A DNA stretch of 64,000 nt from Aliivibrio sifiae (GCF_002954715.1 NZ_MSCP01000001.1:132836-196835); one strand, 5' to 3'. Positions 8,424-18,585 are shown, counted from the stretch's first letter. The notes: generated from the sequence alone by a model not told the origin. Program-made: numbers and translations.

Positions 8424-10787
8424 ATGAAGCAGTTAAAAATTCTCGCGCAATTTTATGTCGATCTTATGGTTAGGCTTGGCATTGTTCGTTTTAGTCTCTT
8501 ACTTGCTATTGCTTTAGTGGCACTGGCCGTTATCGTTCAAGTTGGCGTTACTCTTTTTTTAAGCGGTGAAGTGAATGATTTAGATATCGTTCGCTCCGTT
8601 TTCTTTGGTTTATTAATCACGCCTTGGGCTGTCTTTTTCTTATCGGTTGTTGTTGAACATTTAGAAGATTCTCGCCAACGTCTTTCTAAATTAGTCACTA
8701 AAATGGAAGAAATGCGTGCTCGTGATTTAGATTTGAATAAAAAATTACAAGGCAATGTAAAAAAACTAAATCAAGAAATTGAAGAACGAGAGAAGGCAGA
8801 AGATGCTAGGCAAGAAGCGATGGAAGATCTTGAAAATGAAGTATTCCAGCGTGAAAAAGCTCAATTAGAATTGGCTGAACAAACAGCATTGCTTCGTTCT
8901 TACTTAGATACCTCCCCGGATATTATTTATTATCGTAATGAGTTAGGTCTTTTTTCTGGTTGTAACCAAGCGATGGAAGATCTTACTGGAAAAACAGAAA
9001 AAGAACTGATCGGTTTATCCCCTAAAGACGTTTATAACGCAGAAGTAGCTGCAAAAGTAATTGATACTGATAGGCAAGTATTAAGAGACAATAAAGCATT
9101 AACTTATGAACAATGGCTTGATTACCCTGATGGTCGTAAGGCATGTTTTGAATTAAGTAAGATCCCTTTTTATAGTAAAGGTGGGCGTCATCTTGGTTTG
9201 GTTGGCTTTGGCCGTAATATTACCGAGCGTAAAGAGTACGAAGATGCATTAGAAAAAGCGAGTAGAGATAAAACCACTTTTATTTCAACCATTAGCCATG
9301 AGTTAAGAACTCCCCTAAATGGTATTGTTGGCTTGAGTCGCATGCTGCTTGATACTCGCCTTGATGATGAACAGCATAATTACATGCGAACCATCAACGT
9401 CAGTGCTATCACCCTTGGTAATATCTTTAACGATATTATTGACATGGATAAATTTGATCGTCGTAAGCTTGAACTTCTTACAAAACCACTTGATTTTATT
9501 AGTTTTGTTACTGAAATGGAAAACATATCTGGTTTAATGGCAGAGCAAAAAGGATTACGTTTTGATTTAGAAAGGTTAACAAATTTGCCCGCACATATTG
9601 TTGTGGATAGCACCCGATTAAGGCAGGTACTTTGGAACCTTATTGGAAATGCGACAAAATTTACCAAAGAAGGCAGTGTTGTTATGTCAGTCAGTGCTGA
9701 TATTTTTAAAGACAATGCAGAAATTACCTTTGAGGTTGAAGATACCGGTATTGGTATCCCTGAATCAGAGTTAGAAAATGTGTTTGCAATGTACTATCAA
9801 GTAAAACAAGGCAAGGATAATTTACATGCAGTAGGCACTGGTATTGGACTTGCTGTCTCTAAAGAGCTAATTAATTTAATGGGCGGAGATATTACAGTAA
9901 CCAGCGATATTGGTTTTGGTAGTACGTTTATAGTAACAATTAATGTGCCTTTGATTGATCATGTAGAAGAAGAAGAGGCAATGCCTGAGGCGAAAAGTGC
10001 GAAATCATTACGGATCTTTATGCTAGAGGATATTGAACTGAATGTAACGGTTGCATGTTCATTGCTTGAAAGCCTTGGGCATACTGTTGATGTAGCAATG
10101 TGTGGTGAAGATGCATTAAAGCAGTTTGATCCAACTAAATATGATTTAGCTTTATTGGACATTCAGTTACCAGATATGACCGGTTTTGATGTTGCTCAGG
10201 CTTTACGTGAAAAATTTGATGAATTACCACCGTTAGTAGCACTAACGGCTAATTTATTAAAGGAGAAAGATGAATATTTTGAAAAAGGTATGGATGAAGC
10301 GATCAGTAAACCATTAAGTGTGAAGGCGTTAACAGAGGTACTCGAGTTGTTTTCAATGTCAGATAAAAAAGAAAGACAAAAGAAACTACAGAAGCCAATA
10401 AAAACACAAGAGCAATTAGATAATGAACAACTGATTGATCGTTTGTTAGATATAGAAATGTTAGAGTCGTATATTGAGATTGTTGGAACCAAACCGGTAT
10501 ATGCAAGTATTGAGATGTTTGAAAAGAGTATGAAAGAGTACATTCAAATATTAGATACGAATATGACAGCAAGGGATCAAGACGGTATTGTATTTGAGAC
10601 TCATAAAATGAAAGGAGCTGCTGGTTCTATAGGTCTTAAGCATATTCAGCAAGTCGCTCAGAAGGCGCAATCACCAGATTTACCCGCATGGTGGGAAAAT
10701 ATAGATGACTGGGTTGAAGAAATTAAAAATGAATATGAAAATGATATTCAAATATTAAAAAGCTGGTTAGAACAGCAAGCCAAATAA
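8424..10787 (+). CDS. arcB: Aerobic respiration control sensor kinase ArcB
   Basis: This 787-residue tripartite hybrid kinase senses the redox state of the quinone pool and phosphorylates ArcA. In order it has two membrane helices (about 20-45 and 55-77), a coiled-coil linker, a PAS domain (about 150-275), a HisKA/HATPase core with phosphoacceptor H292 in I-S-H-E-L-R-T-P, a receiver domain with D579, and a C-terminal HPt domain with H727. Both redox-sensing cysteines known from E. coli ArcB fall at the same positions here (C180 and C241). The ATG at 8424 matches the E. coli N terminus; a GTG six bases upstream is in frame. A hairpin covers its ribosome binding site. Confidence 0.97.
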   Translation: MKQLKILAQFYVDLMVRLGIVRFSLLLAIALVALAVIVQVGVTLFLSGEVNDLDIVRSVFFGLLITPWAVFFLSVVVEHLEDSRQRLSKLVTKMEEMRARDLDLNKKLQGNVKKLNQEIEEREKAEDARQEAMEDLENEVFQREKAQLELAEQTALLRSYLDTSPDIIYYRNELGLFSGCNQAMEDLTGKTEKELIGLSPKDVYNAEVAAKVIDTDRQVLRDNKALTYEQWLDYPDGRKACFELSKIPFYSKGGRHLGLVGFGRNITERKEYEDALEKASRDKTTFISTISHELRTPLNGIVGLSRMLLDTRLDDEQHNYMRTINVSAITLGNIFNDIIDMDKFDRRKLELLTKPLDFISFVTEMENISGLMAEQKGLRFDLERLTNLPAHIVVDSTRLRQVLWNLIGNATKFTKEGSVVMSVSADIFKDNAEITFEVEDTGIGIPESELENVFAMYYQVKQGKDNLHAVGTGIGLAVSKELINLMGGDITVTSDIGFGSTFIVTINVPLIDHVEEEEAMPEAKSAKSLRIFMLEDIELNVTVACSLLESLGHTVDVAMCGEDALKQFDPTKYDLALLDIQLPDMTGFDVAQALREKFDELPPLVALTANLLKEKDEYFEKGMDEAISKPLSVKALTEVLELFSMSDKKERQKKLQKPIKTQEQLDNEQLIDRLLDIEMLESYIEIVGTKPVYASIEMFEKSMKEYIQILDTNMTARDQDGIVFETHKMKGAAGSIGLKHIQQVAQKAQSPDLPAWWENIDDWVEEIKNEYENDIQILKSWLEQQAK

Positions 10788-10795
10788 GGGATACT

Positions 10796-11242
10796 ATGAA
10801 AAAGGCACTATTTGCTTCTGTAATTATGATGGCACTGTCTAGTTGTCAGATGACATCACTGCCACAAGTTGATTGGCAGCAAGATAATAAAATAGAAATA
10901 ATGAACACTCACATACAACTTAATTCAGCGGTATGGATCGATCAAATGCCGACGATAGGTACTGAAGAAGACGAAAGTAAGTTGAATGTGGCATTGACAT
11001 TAACGTCAAAACAAGTGATTGCACCTGAATTAGCGATTGAAAAAGTGGTTATTCGCCAAGGCGACGATTCATGGGTATTAACCGATGATGAATTTGAAGT
11101 GCGCGTGCATGATAACCATACATGGGAAATCGCAGGTCAATCATTTCATAATATTACCGCAGATAAATTAATAGATATTGCAGTTCAAGCAAATGATGAA
11201 TGGATCATAGAAAGTGACGTACAGATCGATACCGTTTATTAA
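10796..11242 (+). CDS. Small uncharacterised lipoprotein downstream of arcB
   Basis: The product is a 148-residue protein with a lipoprotein signal (lipobox L-S-S-C, acylated cysteine at residue 17) and a mature acidic domain rich in beta-strand-like alternation. I do not recognise a named family. Its start lies 8 bases after the arcB stop with a weak purine-rich ribosome binding site, so it is probably co-transcribed with arcB. It converges on arcA and shares a terminator with it. A role in the Arc system is suggested only by position. Confidence 0.75.
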   Translation: MKKALFASVIMMALSSCQMTSLPQVDWQQDNKIEIMNTHIQLNSAVWIDQMPTIGTEEDESKLNVALTLTSKQVIAPELAIEKVVIRQGDDSWVLTDDEFEVRVHDNHTWEIAGQSFHNITADKLIDIAVQANDEWIIESDVQIDTVY

Positions 11243-11285
11243 TTTATATTAAGGCCAGTGTGGTTACAGTAATTATTATATTAAT

Positions 11286-11321
11286 AAAAAATGCCCAGCT
11301 AGTAATAGCTGGGCATTTTTA
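11286..11321. terminator. Bidirectional terminator between the arcB unit and arcA
   Basis: The inverted repeat atgcccagct / agctgggcat has a six-base loop, an A-run on the left and a T-run on the right, so it can end transcription from both sides. Confidence 0.9.
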
Positions 11322-11344
11322 ATTTTATGAAGTAAGAAGAAATA

Positions 11345-12064
11345 TTATAGTTCTTCTAAATCACCACAGAAGCGGTAACCTTCACCGTGAATCGTAGCAA
11401 TGATCTCAGGTGTATCAGTTACTGATTCAAAATGCTTACGGATACGACGAATTGTCACATCAACAGTACGGTCATGTGGCTTAAGCTCACGACCAGTCAT
11501 TTTCTTCAGAAGATCTGCACGAGTTTGGATCTTACCCGGGTTTTCACAGAAATGAAGCAAAGCACGGAACTCTGAGCGAGGAAGCTTGTAGCTTTCACCA
11601 CTTGGACTAACAAGAGAACGGCTATTAATTTCAACTGTCCAGCCATTGAATACATAGCGTTCAACCGTTTTTTTATCTTCAACAGTTGTGCTTTGATTCA
11701 TTGAACGAGTTAATAAGTTACGCGCACGAATAGTAAGTTCGCGTGGGTTAAATGGTTTTGTGATGTAATCATCAGCACCGATTTCTAAACCTAAAATCTT
11801 ATCAACTTCGTTGTCACGGCCTGTTAGGAACATAAGGGCCATATCACCACGTTCGCGAAGTTCACGAGCAAGAAGAAGACCATTTTTACCTGGAAGGTTG
11901 ATATCCATAATCACAAGATTAAGTTGTTGCTCAGAAAGCACTGTGTGCATTTCTTCACCATCGCTCGCTTCAAAAACATTGTAGCCTTCAGCTTCAAAAA
12001 TGCTTTTAAGTGTATTACGAGTTACATGTTCATCTTCAACGATTAGGATCTGAGGGGTTTGCAT
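11345..12064 (-). CDS. arcA: Aerobic respiration control response regulator ArcA
   Basis: This 239-residue OmpR-type response regulator is the DNA-binding partner of ArcB. The receiver domain has the acidic pair E10-D11, phosphoacceptor D54 in I-M-D-I-N-L-P-G and the conserved T-K-P-F lysine. The winged-helix DNA-binding domain occupies about residues 135-234 ([14 protein letters not shown] recognition region). Phospho-ArcA represses aerobic respiration genes when oxygen is low; in V. fischeri published work also links ArcA to repression of the lux operon. It lies convergent with the arcB unit, and a long 5' region with an FNR-type site precedes it. Confidence 0.97.
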   Translation of the reverse strand: MQTPQILIVEDEHVTRNTLKSIFEAEGYNVFEASDGEEMHTVLSEQQLNLVIMDINLPGKNGLLLARELRERGDMALMFLTGRDNEVDKILGLEIGADDYITKPFNPRELTIRARNLLTRSMNQSTTVEDKKTVERYVFNGWTVEINSRSLVSPSGESYKLPRSEFRALLHFCENPGKIQTRADLLKKMTGRELKPHDRTVDVTIRRIRKHFESVTDTPEIIATIHGEGYRFCGDLEEL

Positions 12065-12509
12065 GGGCGGTACCTAACTAACTGATTAAAGTCAAAAGTA
12101 GAATTAAGAATGTTAATTCTATAATAAAAAATTTACAAATAGGAATAGATTCTTCAATCATAGACTAAAATGTCAATTGAAGAACAGAAACCTAAACGGT
12201 ACGCCATCCTTGGTGGTGGTTATTGAATATATACTCAACAACATGATAAAGCTCTAATTTTGTGAGCTCCTAGCTGAAACTCCATTAGAAGGGAGATTTT
12301 AATCCCTTAACACCACTCTAACAATAAGCGATTTTTATTTCCATACATTTTATTGATTTAGGTCAATAGCAACCGATATCAATACAGTGTAGTAATAAAT
12401 ATAGGGACATATCTATATTAAAATTGTAAATATCTATGCGAATTATCGCTAAGTACTTTAACAAATGTTGTTATAGTCGAATCAATTTTACAAACAAGGA
12501 GAAAATAAA
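12065..12509. other. Divergent arcA / RraA-like intergenic region
   Basis: This 445-base AT-rich region carries the promoters of arcA (minus) and the RraA-like gene (plus). The only motif I can support is an FNR-type inverted repeat at 12353-12366. The plus strand ends in a strong ribosome binding site (aaggag) eight bases before the ATG at 12510. Confidence 0.7.
12353..12366. promoter_or_regulatory. FNR-type site in the arcA / rraA-like intergenic region
   Basis: The sequence ttgat-ttag-gtcaa matches TTGAT-N4-ATCAA at nine of ten positions. It lies about 290 bases upstream of arcA and about 145 upstream of the RraA-like gene. FNR is known to activate arcA in E. coli, so arcA is the likelier target; a long arcA leader would be required. 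Confidence 0.5.
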
Positions 12510-12986
12510 ATGGATTTATTACCTGATATTTGTGACCAGTTTGAAGATAAAGTACAGCTCATTGATGTTGAGTTTAAAAATTATGGTGGAAAAGCGTGCT
12601 TTTATGGTGAAATTGTAACGGTACGTTGTTATCAAGATAACTCTTTAGTTAGAGACGTTTTACAAAGTAATGGTAAAGGCAAGGTATTATTCATTGATGG
12701 AAATGGTTCTTGTCAAAAAGCGTTACTTGGTGATCAAGTCGCGACACTTGCTACTAAAAATCAATGGGAAGGCGTGGTCGTTTACGGAGCGGTTAGAGAT
12801 GTAGGTGCAATAAAAACAATGCCGCTAGGGTTGAAGGCGCTTGGAGCATCTCCGTTTAAAACTGAGAAAAGAGGGGCTGGAGAGCAACAAGTATCAGTAA
12901 CGATTAATACTCAGATTATTTCTCCTGGTGATTATATTTATGCCGATCTTAACGGTGTATTGATGAGTAAAGAATTATTAATTTAG
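12510..12986 (+). CDS. RraA-like protein (RNase E regulator / HMG aldolase superfamily)
   Basis: This 158-residue protein aligns along its length with the RraA family, including the G-G-K-A-x-F-Y-G-x-I segment near residue 26 and the [12 protein letters not shown] segment near residue 90. RraA in E. coli binds and inhibits RNase E. Other members with the G-D...R-D signature, which is present here as G-D-Q-V and V-R-D-V, are 4-hydroxy-4-methyl-2-oxoglutarate aldolases or oxaloacetate decarboxylases. Sequence alone cannot tell which, and a second, closer RraA may exist elsewhere in the genome, so I give no symbol. It lies alone between arcA and the threonine operon. Confidence 0.8.
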   Translation: MDLLPDICDQFEDKVQLIDVEFKNYGGKACFYGEIVTVRCYQDNSLVRDVLQSNGKGKVLFIDGNGSCQKALLGDQVATLATKNQWEGVVVYGAVRDVGAIKTMPLGLKALGASPFKTEKRGAGEQQVSVTINTQIISPGDYIYADLNGVLMSKELLI

Positions 12987-13151
12987 TAACAAAGTTAAAT
13001 TTAAAATACACATTTAATATTTAAAACTCAACAACTTGAGGCGATATATTCTTCTTTTGTTAAGTGAATGAATAATATTTTCATTGACTTGTTAGCGGAA
13101 AGTAAGGTAGTTATTGTATATCGCAAACATTTATTTAGAGTTTTTTATTAC

Positions 13152-13220
13152 ATGTTCACTATCAGCTCAATGATTATTACCACAACAATTACCGGCACCA
13201 TGGTTGCTGGGGTGGGCTGA
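13152..13220 (+). CDS. thrL: thr operon leader peptide
   Basis: This 22-residue open frame (M-F-T-I-S-S-M-I-I-T-T-T-I-T-G-T-M-V-A-G-V-G) holds six threonine and four isoleucine codons, clustered at residues 8-16. It is followed at once by a classic attenuator. This is the arrangement of E. coli thrL, where ribosome stalling at Thr/Ile codons lets an antiterminator form when these amino acids are scarce. The peptide differs in sequence from E. coli ThrL. Its ribosome binding site is weak, and the ATG at 13170 is an alternative start that keeps most of the regulatory codons. Confidence 0.85.
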   Translation: MFTISSMIITTTITGTMVAGVG

Positions 13221-13241
13221 TACGCATAAGTATTTTAAAGA

Positions 13242-13276
13242 AGCCCGCACTGATTATCAGAGCGGGCTTTTTTTTT
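13242..13276 (+). terminator. Attenuator terminator of the thr operon
   Basis: The stem agcccgc / gcgggct (13242-13248 and 13262-13268) is followed by nine T residues. The sequence gtgggct at the end of thrL (13212-13218) can pair with the 5' arm, giving the competing antiterminator expected for attenuation. Confidence 0.9.
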
Positions 13277-13389
13277 GTAATTTTGTTACTAATTCTTAAC
13301 TGCATTCTTTTATTATCAACTGAAAAGGTTATGATGCTAGATATGCAGTAAGGATATTGCAGTAACACTCGTTTTTAGGGAGGATAGAA

Positions 13390-15849
13390 ATGCGAGTATT
13401 AAAATTTGGTGGTTCGTCATTAGCAGATTCAGATCGTTTTTTACGTGCCGCAGATATCATTGCCAATAACGCACAACAGCAAGAAGTGTCAGTTGTTTTA
13501 TCGGCACCAGGGAAAGTTACCAATAAATTAGTTTCTGTTGTAGATAATGTACTTACCAACGGAGAGGCTGAATTACAGATTTCAGAATTAGAATCTGTAT
13601 TTGTTGATCTATTTAACGGTATCTCTACCGCACTTCCACAAGTTGATCTTAAAACGCTTGAAAATAAGCTAAAAGATTCACTCTCTCAACTCCGTCAATA
13701 CGTTCATGGGATCACCCTATTGGGCATGTGTCCAGATAACGTATATGCAAAAATAATCAGTAAAGGCGAACGCATTTCAATAGTTACAATGAAAGCGGTT
13801 CTTGAAGCAAAGGGACAGCCTGCTAGTCTGATTGATCCAGTTAAATATCTGTACGCTCGTGGTGGCTTCCTTGAAGGTGCTGTCGATGTTGATGTATCTA
13901 CGCTTAACTTTAGAAACGAACCGCTGCCAAAAGGTCATGTAAATATAATGCCTGGCTTTACTGCTGGTAACGTAAAAGGTGAGTTAGTTACCTTAGGCCG
14001 CAATGGTTCCGATTACTCAGCTGCGGTGTTAGCTGCCTGTCTTCGAGCTGAGTGTTGTGAAATTTGGACGGATGTTGACGGTGTATATAACTGTGACCCA
14101 CGTTTAGTTGATGATGCTCGTTTATTAAAATCATTAAGTTATCAAGAAGCCATGGAGCTTTCTTACTTCGGTGCATCAGTTCTGCATCCAAAAACTATCG
14201 CTCCTATCGCACAATTTCATATTCCTTGTTTGATTAAAAACAGTTTTAATCCTCAAGGTCCAGGTACATTAATTGGACTGGACACTGGTGAAGATAATCT
14301 AGCAATCAAAGGCATTACAACATTAAACAATTTAACAATGGTTAATGTGAGTGGCCCTGGCATGAAAGGCATGGTCGGAATGGCTAGCCGCGTATTTGGC
14401 GCAATGTCTACCTCGGGTATTTCGATTGTTTTAATCACGCAATCCTCTTCTGAGTACAGCATTAGTTTCTGTATTGAAGCTGAAGATAAATCACAAGCTG
14501 AACAAGTATTAAGAGAAGCATTTGAACTTGAATTAAAAGACGGCTTATTAGAGCCTGTCGAATTTACTGATAATGTAGCAATTGTTACGTTAGTTGGTGA
14601 TGGTATGCGTACATCTAAAGGCGTAGCATCTCAGTTCTTTACTTCATTAACAGAAGTAAACGTTAATATTATTGCTATCGCGCAAGGCTCTTCTGAACGA
14701 GCAATTTCAGCGGTTATCCCTGAAGACAAGATTTCTGAATCGATTAAAGCGTGTCATGAAAACCTATTTAATAGTAAGCATTTCTTAGATGTGTTTGTTG
14801 TTGGTGTAGGGGGAGTTGGTGGTGAACTAGTTGATCAAATTCAGCGTCAACAACCTAAACTTGCAGAAAAAGGCATTGAAATCCGTGTTTGTGGTTTAGC
14901 AAATAGCCGTGGATTATTACTAGATAGTAAAGGTATTCCATTAGAGCATTGGCGCGACCGTATGAATAATACAACTGAAAGCTTTAGCCTTGCTCGTCTT
15001 ATTGCACTAGTTCAACGCAATCACATCATTAATCCAGTGATTATTGATTGTACTTCTGATCACGGTATTGCGGCTCAATATGTTGATTTCTTATCTGCTG
15101 GCTTCCATGTAATTACGCCAAATAAGAAAGCCAATACTGACTCAATGGCGTATTACCATCAGTTACGTAATGCGGCACGCGGTACTCGTCGTAAATTTAT
15201 GTATGAAACAACAGTAGGTGCGGGCCTACCAGTAATTGAAAACCTTCAGAATTTGATTGCGGCTGGTGATGAATTGGTGAAGTTTAATGGTATTTTATCT
15301 GGATCTTTATCTTACATTTTCGGTAAGTTAGATGAAGGTATGTCATTAAGTGAAGCAACTAATGTGGCTAAACAAAATGGCTTTACTGAGCCAGATCCTC
15401 GTGACGATCTTTCTGGTATGGATGTCGCTCGTAAACTACTTATTCTTGCTCGTGAATCTGGTCTAGAAATTGAGTTAGATGATGTCGAAGTTGAGCAAGC
15501 ATTACCACCAGGTTTTGATGACTCTGGCACTGTTGATGAGTTTATGACTCGACTTCCTGAAGCTGATGCTTATTTTGCACAAGAATCTGCAAAAGCAGCA
15601 GAGGAAGGTAAAGTGTTACGCTATGTTGGTGAGATCCTTGAAGGTAAATGTAAGGTTCGTATCGCAGCAGTTAATGGCGATGATCCTATGTATAAAATTA
15701 AAGATGGTGAAAATGCCCTAGCATTTTATAGTCGTTACTACCAACCGATCCCATTAGTATTACGTGGCTATGGTGCTGGTACTGAAGTGACAGCAGCAGG
15801 TGTATTCTCTGATTTAATGCGTACCCTTGGTTGGAAATTAGGAGTATAA
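13390..15849 (+). CDS. thrA: Bifunctional aspartokinase I / homoserine dehydrogenase I
   Basis: This 819-residue fusion catalyses the first and third steps of threonine synthesis from aspartate. The N-terminal aspartokinase domain starts with K-F-G-G-S-S-L-A-D (about 5-13) and extends to about residue 290. Two regulatory ACT domains follow (about 310-460). The C-terminal homoserine dehydrogenase starts at the NAD(P)-binding motif [10 protein letters not shown] (about 473-482). The size matches E. coli ThrA (820). The ATG has a strong ribosome binding site. It is the first structural gene of thrABC, controlled by the upstream attenuator. Confidence 0.97.
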   Translation: MRVLKFGGSSLADSDRFLRAADIIANNAQQQEVSVVLSAPGKVTNKLVSVVDNVLTNGEAELQISELESVFVDLFNGISTALPQVDLKTLENKLKDSLSQLRQYVHGITLLGMCPDNVYAKIISKGERISIVTMKAVLEAKGQPASLIDPVKYLYARGGFLEGAVDVDVSTLNFRNEPLPKGHVNIMPGFTAGNVKGELVTLGRNGSDYSAAVLAACLRAECCEIWTDVDGVYNCDPRLVDDARLLKSLSYQEAMELSYFGASVLHPKTIAPIAQFHIPCLIKNSFNPQGPGTLIGLDTGEDNLAIKGITTLNNLTMVNVSGPGMKGMVGMASRVFGAMSTSGISIVLITQSSSEYSISFCIEAEDKSQAEQVLREAFELELKDGLLEPVEFTDNVAIVTLVGDGMRTSKGVASQFFTSLTEVNVNIIAIAQGSSERAISAVIPEDKISESIKACHENLFNSKHFLDVFVVGVGGVGGELVDQIQRQQPKLAEKGIEIRVCGLANSRGLLLDSKGIPLEHWRDRMNNTTESFSLARLIALVQRNHIINPVIIDCTSDHGIAAQYVDFLSAGFHVITPNKKANTDSMAYYHQLRNAARGTRRKFMYETTVGAGLPVIENLQNLIAAGDELVKFNGILSGSLSYIFGKLDEGMSLSEATNVAKQNGFTEPDPRDDLSGMDVARKLLILARESGLEIELDDVEVEQALPPGFDDSGTVDEFMTRLPEADAYFAQESAKAAEEGKVLRYVGEILEGKCKVRIAAVNGDDPMYKIKDGENALAFYSRYYQPIPLVLRGYGAGTEVTAAGVFSDLMRTLGWKLGV

Positions 15850-15851
15850 AA

Positions 15852-16808
15852 ATGAGTGTGGTTGTTTATGCTCCAGCATCAATTGGTAATGTTAGCGTCG
15901 GCTTTGATGTATTAGGTGCGGCAGTATCTCCAATTGATGGCACATTGTTGGGTGATCGTGTTTTAGTTGAATTAGGAACAGAAGCTTTCACTTTAGCAAC
16001 AGCGGGTAGTTTTGTAGATAAGCTGCCTGACGATCCAAAAGAAAATATTGTTTATGATTGCTGGCGTGTATTTGCAAGAGAGCTTGCGAAAAAAGGCATT
16101 GAGCTTAAACAGATTCATATGGTGCTTGAGAAGAACATGCCAATTGGTTCTGGGCTTGGTTCTAGTGCCTGTTCTATTGTGGCCGCATTAGATGCGTTGA
16201 ATCTATTTCATGATAAACCATTAACTGACATGGAAGTGTTGGCGCTAATGGGTGAGATGGAAGGGCAGATATCTGGTGGTATTCATTATGATAATGTTGC
16301 CCCTTGTTATCTTGGTGGGCTGCAATTAATGGTTGAAGAATTAGGTATTATCAGTCAAGAAGTCCCTTGTTTTGATGAATGGTATTGGGTGATGGCATAC
16401 CCAGGTATTAAAGTATCAACGGCAGAAGCTCGTGAGATTTTACCTTCGCAATATCGCCGTCAGGATGTGATAGCACATGGCCGTAACCTAGCAGGCTTTA
16501 TTCATGCGTGTTATTCAAAGCAGCCTGAGCTAGCGGCAAAAATGATTAAAGATGTGGTGGCAGAACCCTATCGTGAACGACTATTACCTAACTTTGCAAA
16601 AGCTCGTGCATATGCCGCTTCAGCAGGAGCGCTAACAACGGGTATTTCAGGTTCAGGTCCAACGCTATTTAGCATCTGTAAAGATAAAGATGTAGCAGAG
16701 CGAGTATCTCGCTGGTTACAAGAAAACTATGTTCAAAATGATGAAGGATTTGTCCATGTTTGTCGTTTAGATAAGCAAGGCTCTCAAGTAACAGGAAGTA
16801 AACTATGA
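15852..16808 (+). CDS. thrB: Homoserine kinase
   Basis: This 318-residue GHMP-superfamily kinase phosphorylates homoserine to O-phosphohomoserine. The ATP-binding motif [11 protein letters not shown] lies at 97-107, and the C-terminal G-I-S-G-S-G-P-T motif is present. I start it at the ATG at 15852, two bases after the thrA stop, because taggagt lies seven bases upstream and the N terminus ([10 protein letters not shown]) matches the family; an in-frame TTG at 15831 inside thrA is less likely. Confidence 0.97.
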   Translation: MSVVVYAPASIGNVSVGFDVLGAAVSPIDGTLLGDRVLVELGTEAFTLATAGSFVDKLPDDPKENIVYDCWRVFARELAKKGIELKQIHMVLEKNMPIGSGLGSSACSIVAALDALNLFHDKPLTDMEVLALMGEMEGQISGGIHYDNVAPCYLGGLQLMVEELGIISQEVPCFDEWYWVMAYPGIKVSTAEAREILPSQYRRQDVIAHGRNLAGFIHACYSKQPELAAKMIKDVVAEPYRERLLPNFAKARAYAASAGALTTGISGSGPTLFSICKDKDVAERVSRWLQENYVQNDEGFVHVCRLDKQGSQVTGSKL

Positions 16809-18088
16809 AGCTGTATAACATAAAAGAAAATGATGAACAGGTCTCTTTTGGCCAAGCCGTGCGCCAAGGTCTAGGTCGTAATCAAGGACTGTTTTTCCCA
16901 TCAGAATTGCCTAAGTTTGATGATGTTGATGCGCTTCTAGCTGACGATTTTATTACGCGTAGTACCAAAATATTATCTGCATTTATTGGCGATGAATTGC
17001 CAAAAGATACAGTAAGAAACATGGTTGAAAATGCGTTTCAATTCCCTGCGCCAATTCATGCTGTAAAAGAGGGCGTTTATGCGCTTGAGCTATTTCATGG
17101 TCCGACGTTAGCATTTAAAGATTTTGGTGGCCGTTTTATGGCGCAATCTTTAGCTGCTGTAACTGAAGGTAATGAGCAAATTACTATTTTAACAGCAACA
17201 TCAGGGGATACTGGTGCTGCTGTTGCTCATGCATTCTATGGAATGGATAATATCAAAGTAGTTATCCTTTATCCAAAAGGTAAGATCAGCCCGTTACAAG
17301 AAAAGCTCTTTTGTACACTAGGTAAGAATATTCATACCGTTGCAGTTGATGGTGATTTTGATGACTGTCAGGCATTAGTTAAGCAATCTTTTGATGATGC
17401 GGAACTACGTAAAGAAGTAGGACTTAATTCAGCTAACTCAATCAATATCAGCCGCTTAATGGCGCAAATTTGTTACTACTTTGAAGCGGTATCTCAACTG
17501 CCAAAAGAAAAACGTAGTGATGTCGTTATCTCAGTACCAAGTGGTAATTTTGGTAATTTAACTGCAGGTCTGTTAGCTAAATCATTAGGCTTACCAGTTA
17601 AGCGCTTTATTGCTGCAACTAATGTCAATGATACGGTACCGCGCTATCTTGAAACGGGTAAGTGGGAGCCAAAAACGACGATTCCAACAATCTCAAATGC
17701 AATGGACGTGAGCCAACCAAATAACTGGCCTCGAATCGAAGAATTATGTCAGCGTTTAGGTTGGGGGCTAGAAACACTTGGTAAAGGAGCGGTAACGGAT
17801 GAACAAAGTGCTGAAACGCTAAAAGCAATGAATGATGAAGGTTATTTATGTGAGCCTCATGGTGCGATTGCTTATCGTATTCTTGAAGAGCAACTTAATG
17901 AGGGTGAAACCGGGCTTTTCTTATGTACTGCACATCCGGCAAAATTTAAAGAAGTTGTGGATGATATTTTAGGTGGTGATCTTGAGTTACCTGCTCCATT
18001 AGCGAAACATAATGCAATGGAGCTATTATCTGAAGATCTTGCTAATGACTTTGATGCATTAAAAACAGTGTTACGTAAAGTTCAGTAA
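16805..18088 (+). CDS. thrC: Threonine synthase
   Basis: This 427-residue PLP-dependent enzyme converts O-phosphohomoserine to threonine, the last step of the pathway. The pyridoxal-phosphate lysine is K105 in [10 protein letters not shown]. The motif [11 protein letters not shown] for phosphate binding follows. The length equals that of the E. coli enzyme class. Its start overlaps the thrB stop by four bases (ATGA), so it is translationally coupled. A terminator lies 20 bases downstream. Confidence 0.97.
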   Translation: MKLYNIKENDEQVSFGQAVRQGLGRNQGLFFPSELPKFDDVDALLADDFITRSTKILSAFIGDELPKDTVRNMVENAFQFPAPIHAVKEGVYALELFHGPTLAFKDFGGRFMAQSLAAVTEGNEQITILTATSGDTGAAVAHAFYGMDNIKVVILYPKGKISPLQEKLFCTLGKNIHTVAVDGDFDDCQALVKQSFDDAELRKEVGLNSANSINISRLMAQICYYFEAVSQLPKEKRSDVVISVPSGNFGNLTAGLLAKSLGLPVKRFIAATNVNDTVPRYLETGKWEPKTTIPTISNAMDVSQPNNWPRIEELCQRLGWGLETLGKGAVTDEQSAETLKAMNDEGYLCEPHGAIAYRILEEQLNEGETGLFLCTAHPAKFKEVVDDILGGDLELPAPLAKHNAMELLSEDLANDFDALKTVLRKVQ

Positions 18089-18107
18089 TTGTTAATTCAT
18101 TACAAAA

Positions 18108-18144
18108 AAGCCTTTGATTTTATAGTAAGTCAAAGGCTTTCTTT
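18108..18144 (+). terminator. Terminator of the thr operon
   Basis: The stem aagcctttga / tcaaaggctt (18108-18117 and 18130-18139) is followed by a T-rich tract. Confidence 0.85.
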
Positions 18145-18153
18145 ATAGATATA

Positions 18154-18190
18154 AAAAAACGGCACTCATGAGCAATGAGTGCCGTTTTTA
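18154..18190 (-). terminator. Terminator of grcA
   Basis: The stem acggcactcat / atgagtgccgt with a short loop has an A-run on its left, giving a U-run on the minus strand after grcA; the right side is also T-rich, so it may act in both directions. Confidence 0.9.
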
Positions 18191-18207
18191 TTTCATTCAC
18201 TCTACAA

Positions 18208-18585
18208 TTATAGAGTTTCAGTGAAAGTACGCGCGATAACGTCTTTTTGTTGTTCTGTCGTTAGAGAGTTAAAACGCACAGCATAACCAGATACACGGAT
18301 AGTTAGTTGTGGGTAGTTCTCTGGGTGTTTAACCGCATCTTCTAAAGTATCACGTTGTAAAACGTTAACATTTAGGTGTTGGCCACCTTCAATTTTTGGT
18401 GCTTTTTCAATTGCAACGTCACGGCTTTCGTATTCGCCTAGCTCGTTTGCTGCAATTACTTGGTCAGCTTCAAAGCCTGAAGTTGCAACAACACAACGCG
18501 CTTCATTTTTCTCGCTATCTAGTAGCCAGATTGAGTTAAGAAGATCGTCATTTGCAGCTTTAGTAATTTGGATACCTGTGATCAT
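18208..18585 (-). CDS. grcA: Autonomous glycyl radical cofactor GrcA (YfiD)
   Basis: This 125-residue protein is the spare glycyl-radical domain that restores activity to oxygen-damaged pyruvate formate-lyase. The C-terminal glycyl radical motif R-V-S-G-Y-A-V-R-F is complete, with the radical glycine at G100. The length and sequence match E. coli YfiD. A ribosome binding site (taggag) precedes the ATG. An FNR-type site about 90 bases upstream fits the known anaerobic and acid induction of the gene. The gene stands near ung, as in E. coli. Confidence 0.97.
   Translation of the reverse strand: MITGIQITKAANDDLLNSIWLLDSEKNEARCVVATSGFEADQVIAANELGEYESRDVAIEKAPKIEGGQHLNVNVLQRDTLEDAVKHPENYPQLTIRVSGYAVRFNSLTTEQQKDVIARTFTETL

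Larger units (their letters stand above)
12987..13389. other. Threonine operon control region
   Basis: This 403-base region contains no full-size gene. It holds a possible thr promoter (ttgtta at 13089-13094 and tattgt at 13112-13117, 17-base spacing, low confidence), the leader peptide gene at 13152-13220, the attenuator at 13242-13276, and a strong ribosome binding site (agggagga) just before thrA. Confidence 0.75.

Noticed and set aside
9380-9715. A 111-codon frame antisense to arcB
   Set aside because: It mirrors conserved kinase codons of arcB and has no start signal.
10196-10543. A 115-codon frame antisense to arcB
   Set aside because: It lies opposite the receiver and linker of a clearly real gene; composition is serine-rich low-complexity sequence as expected from a shadow frame.
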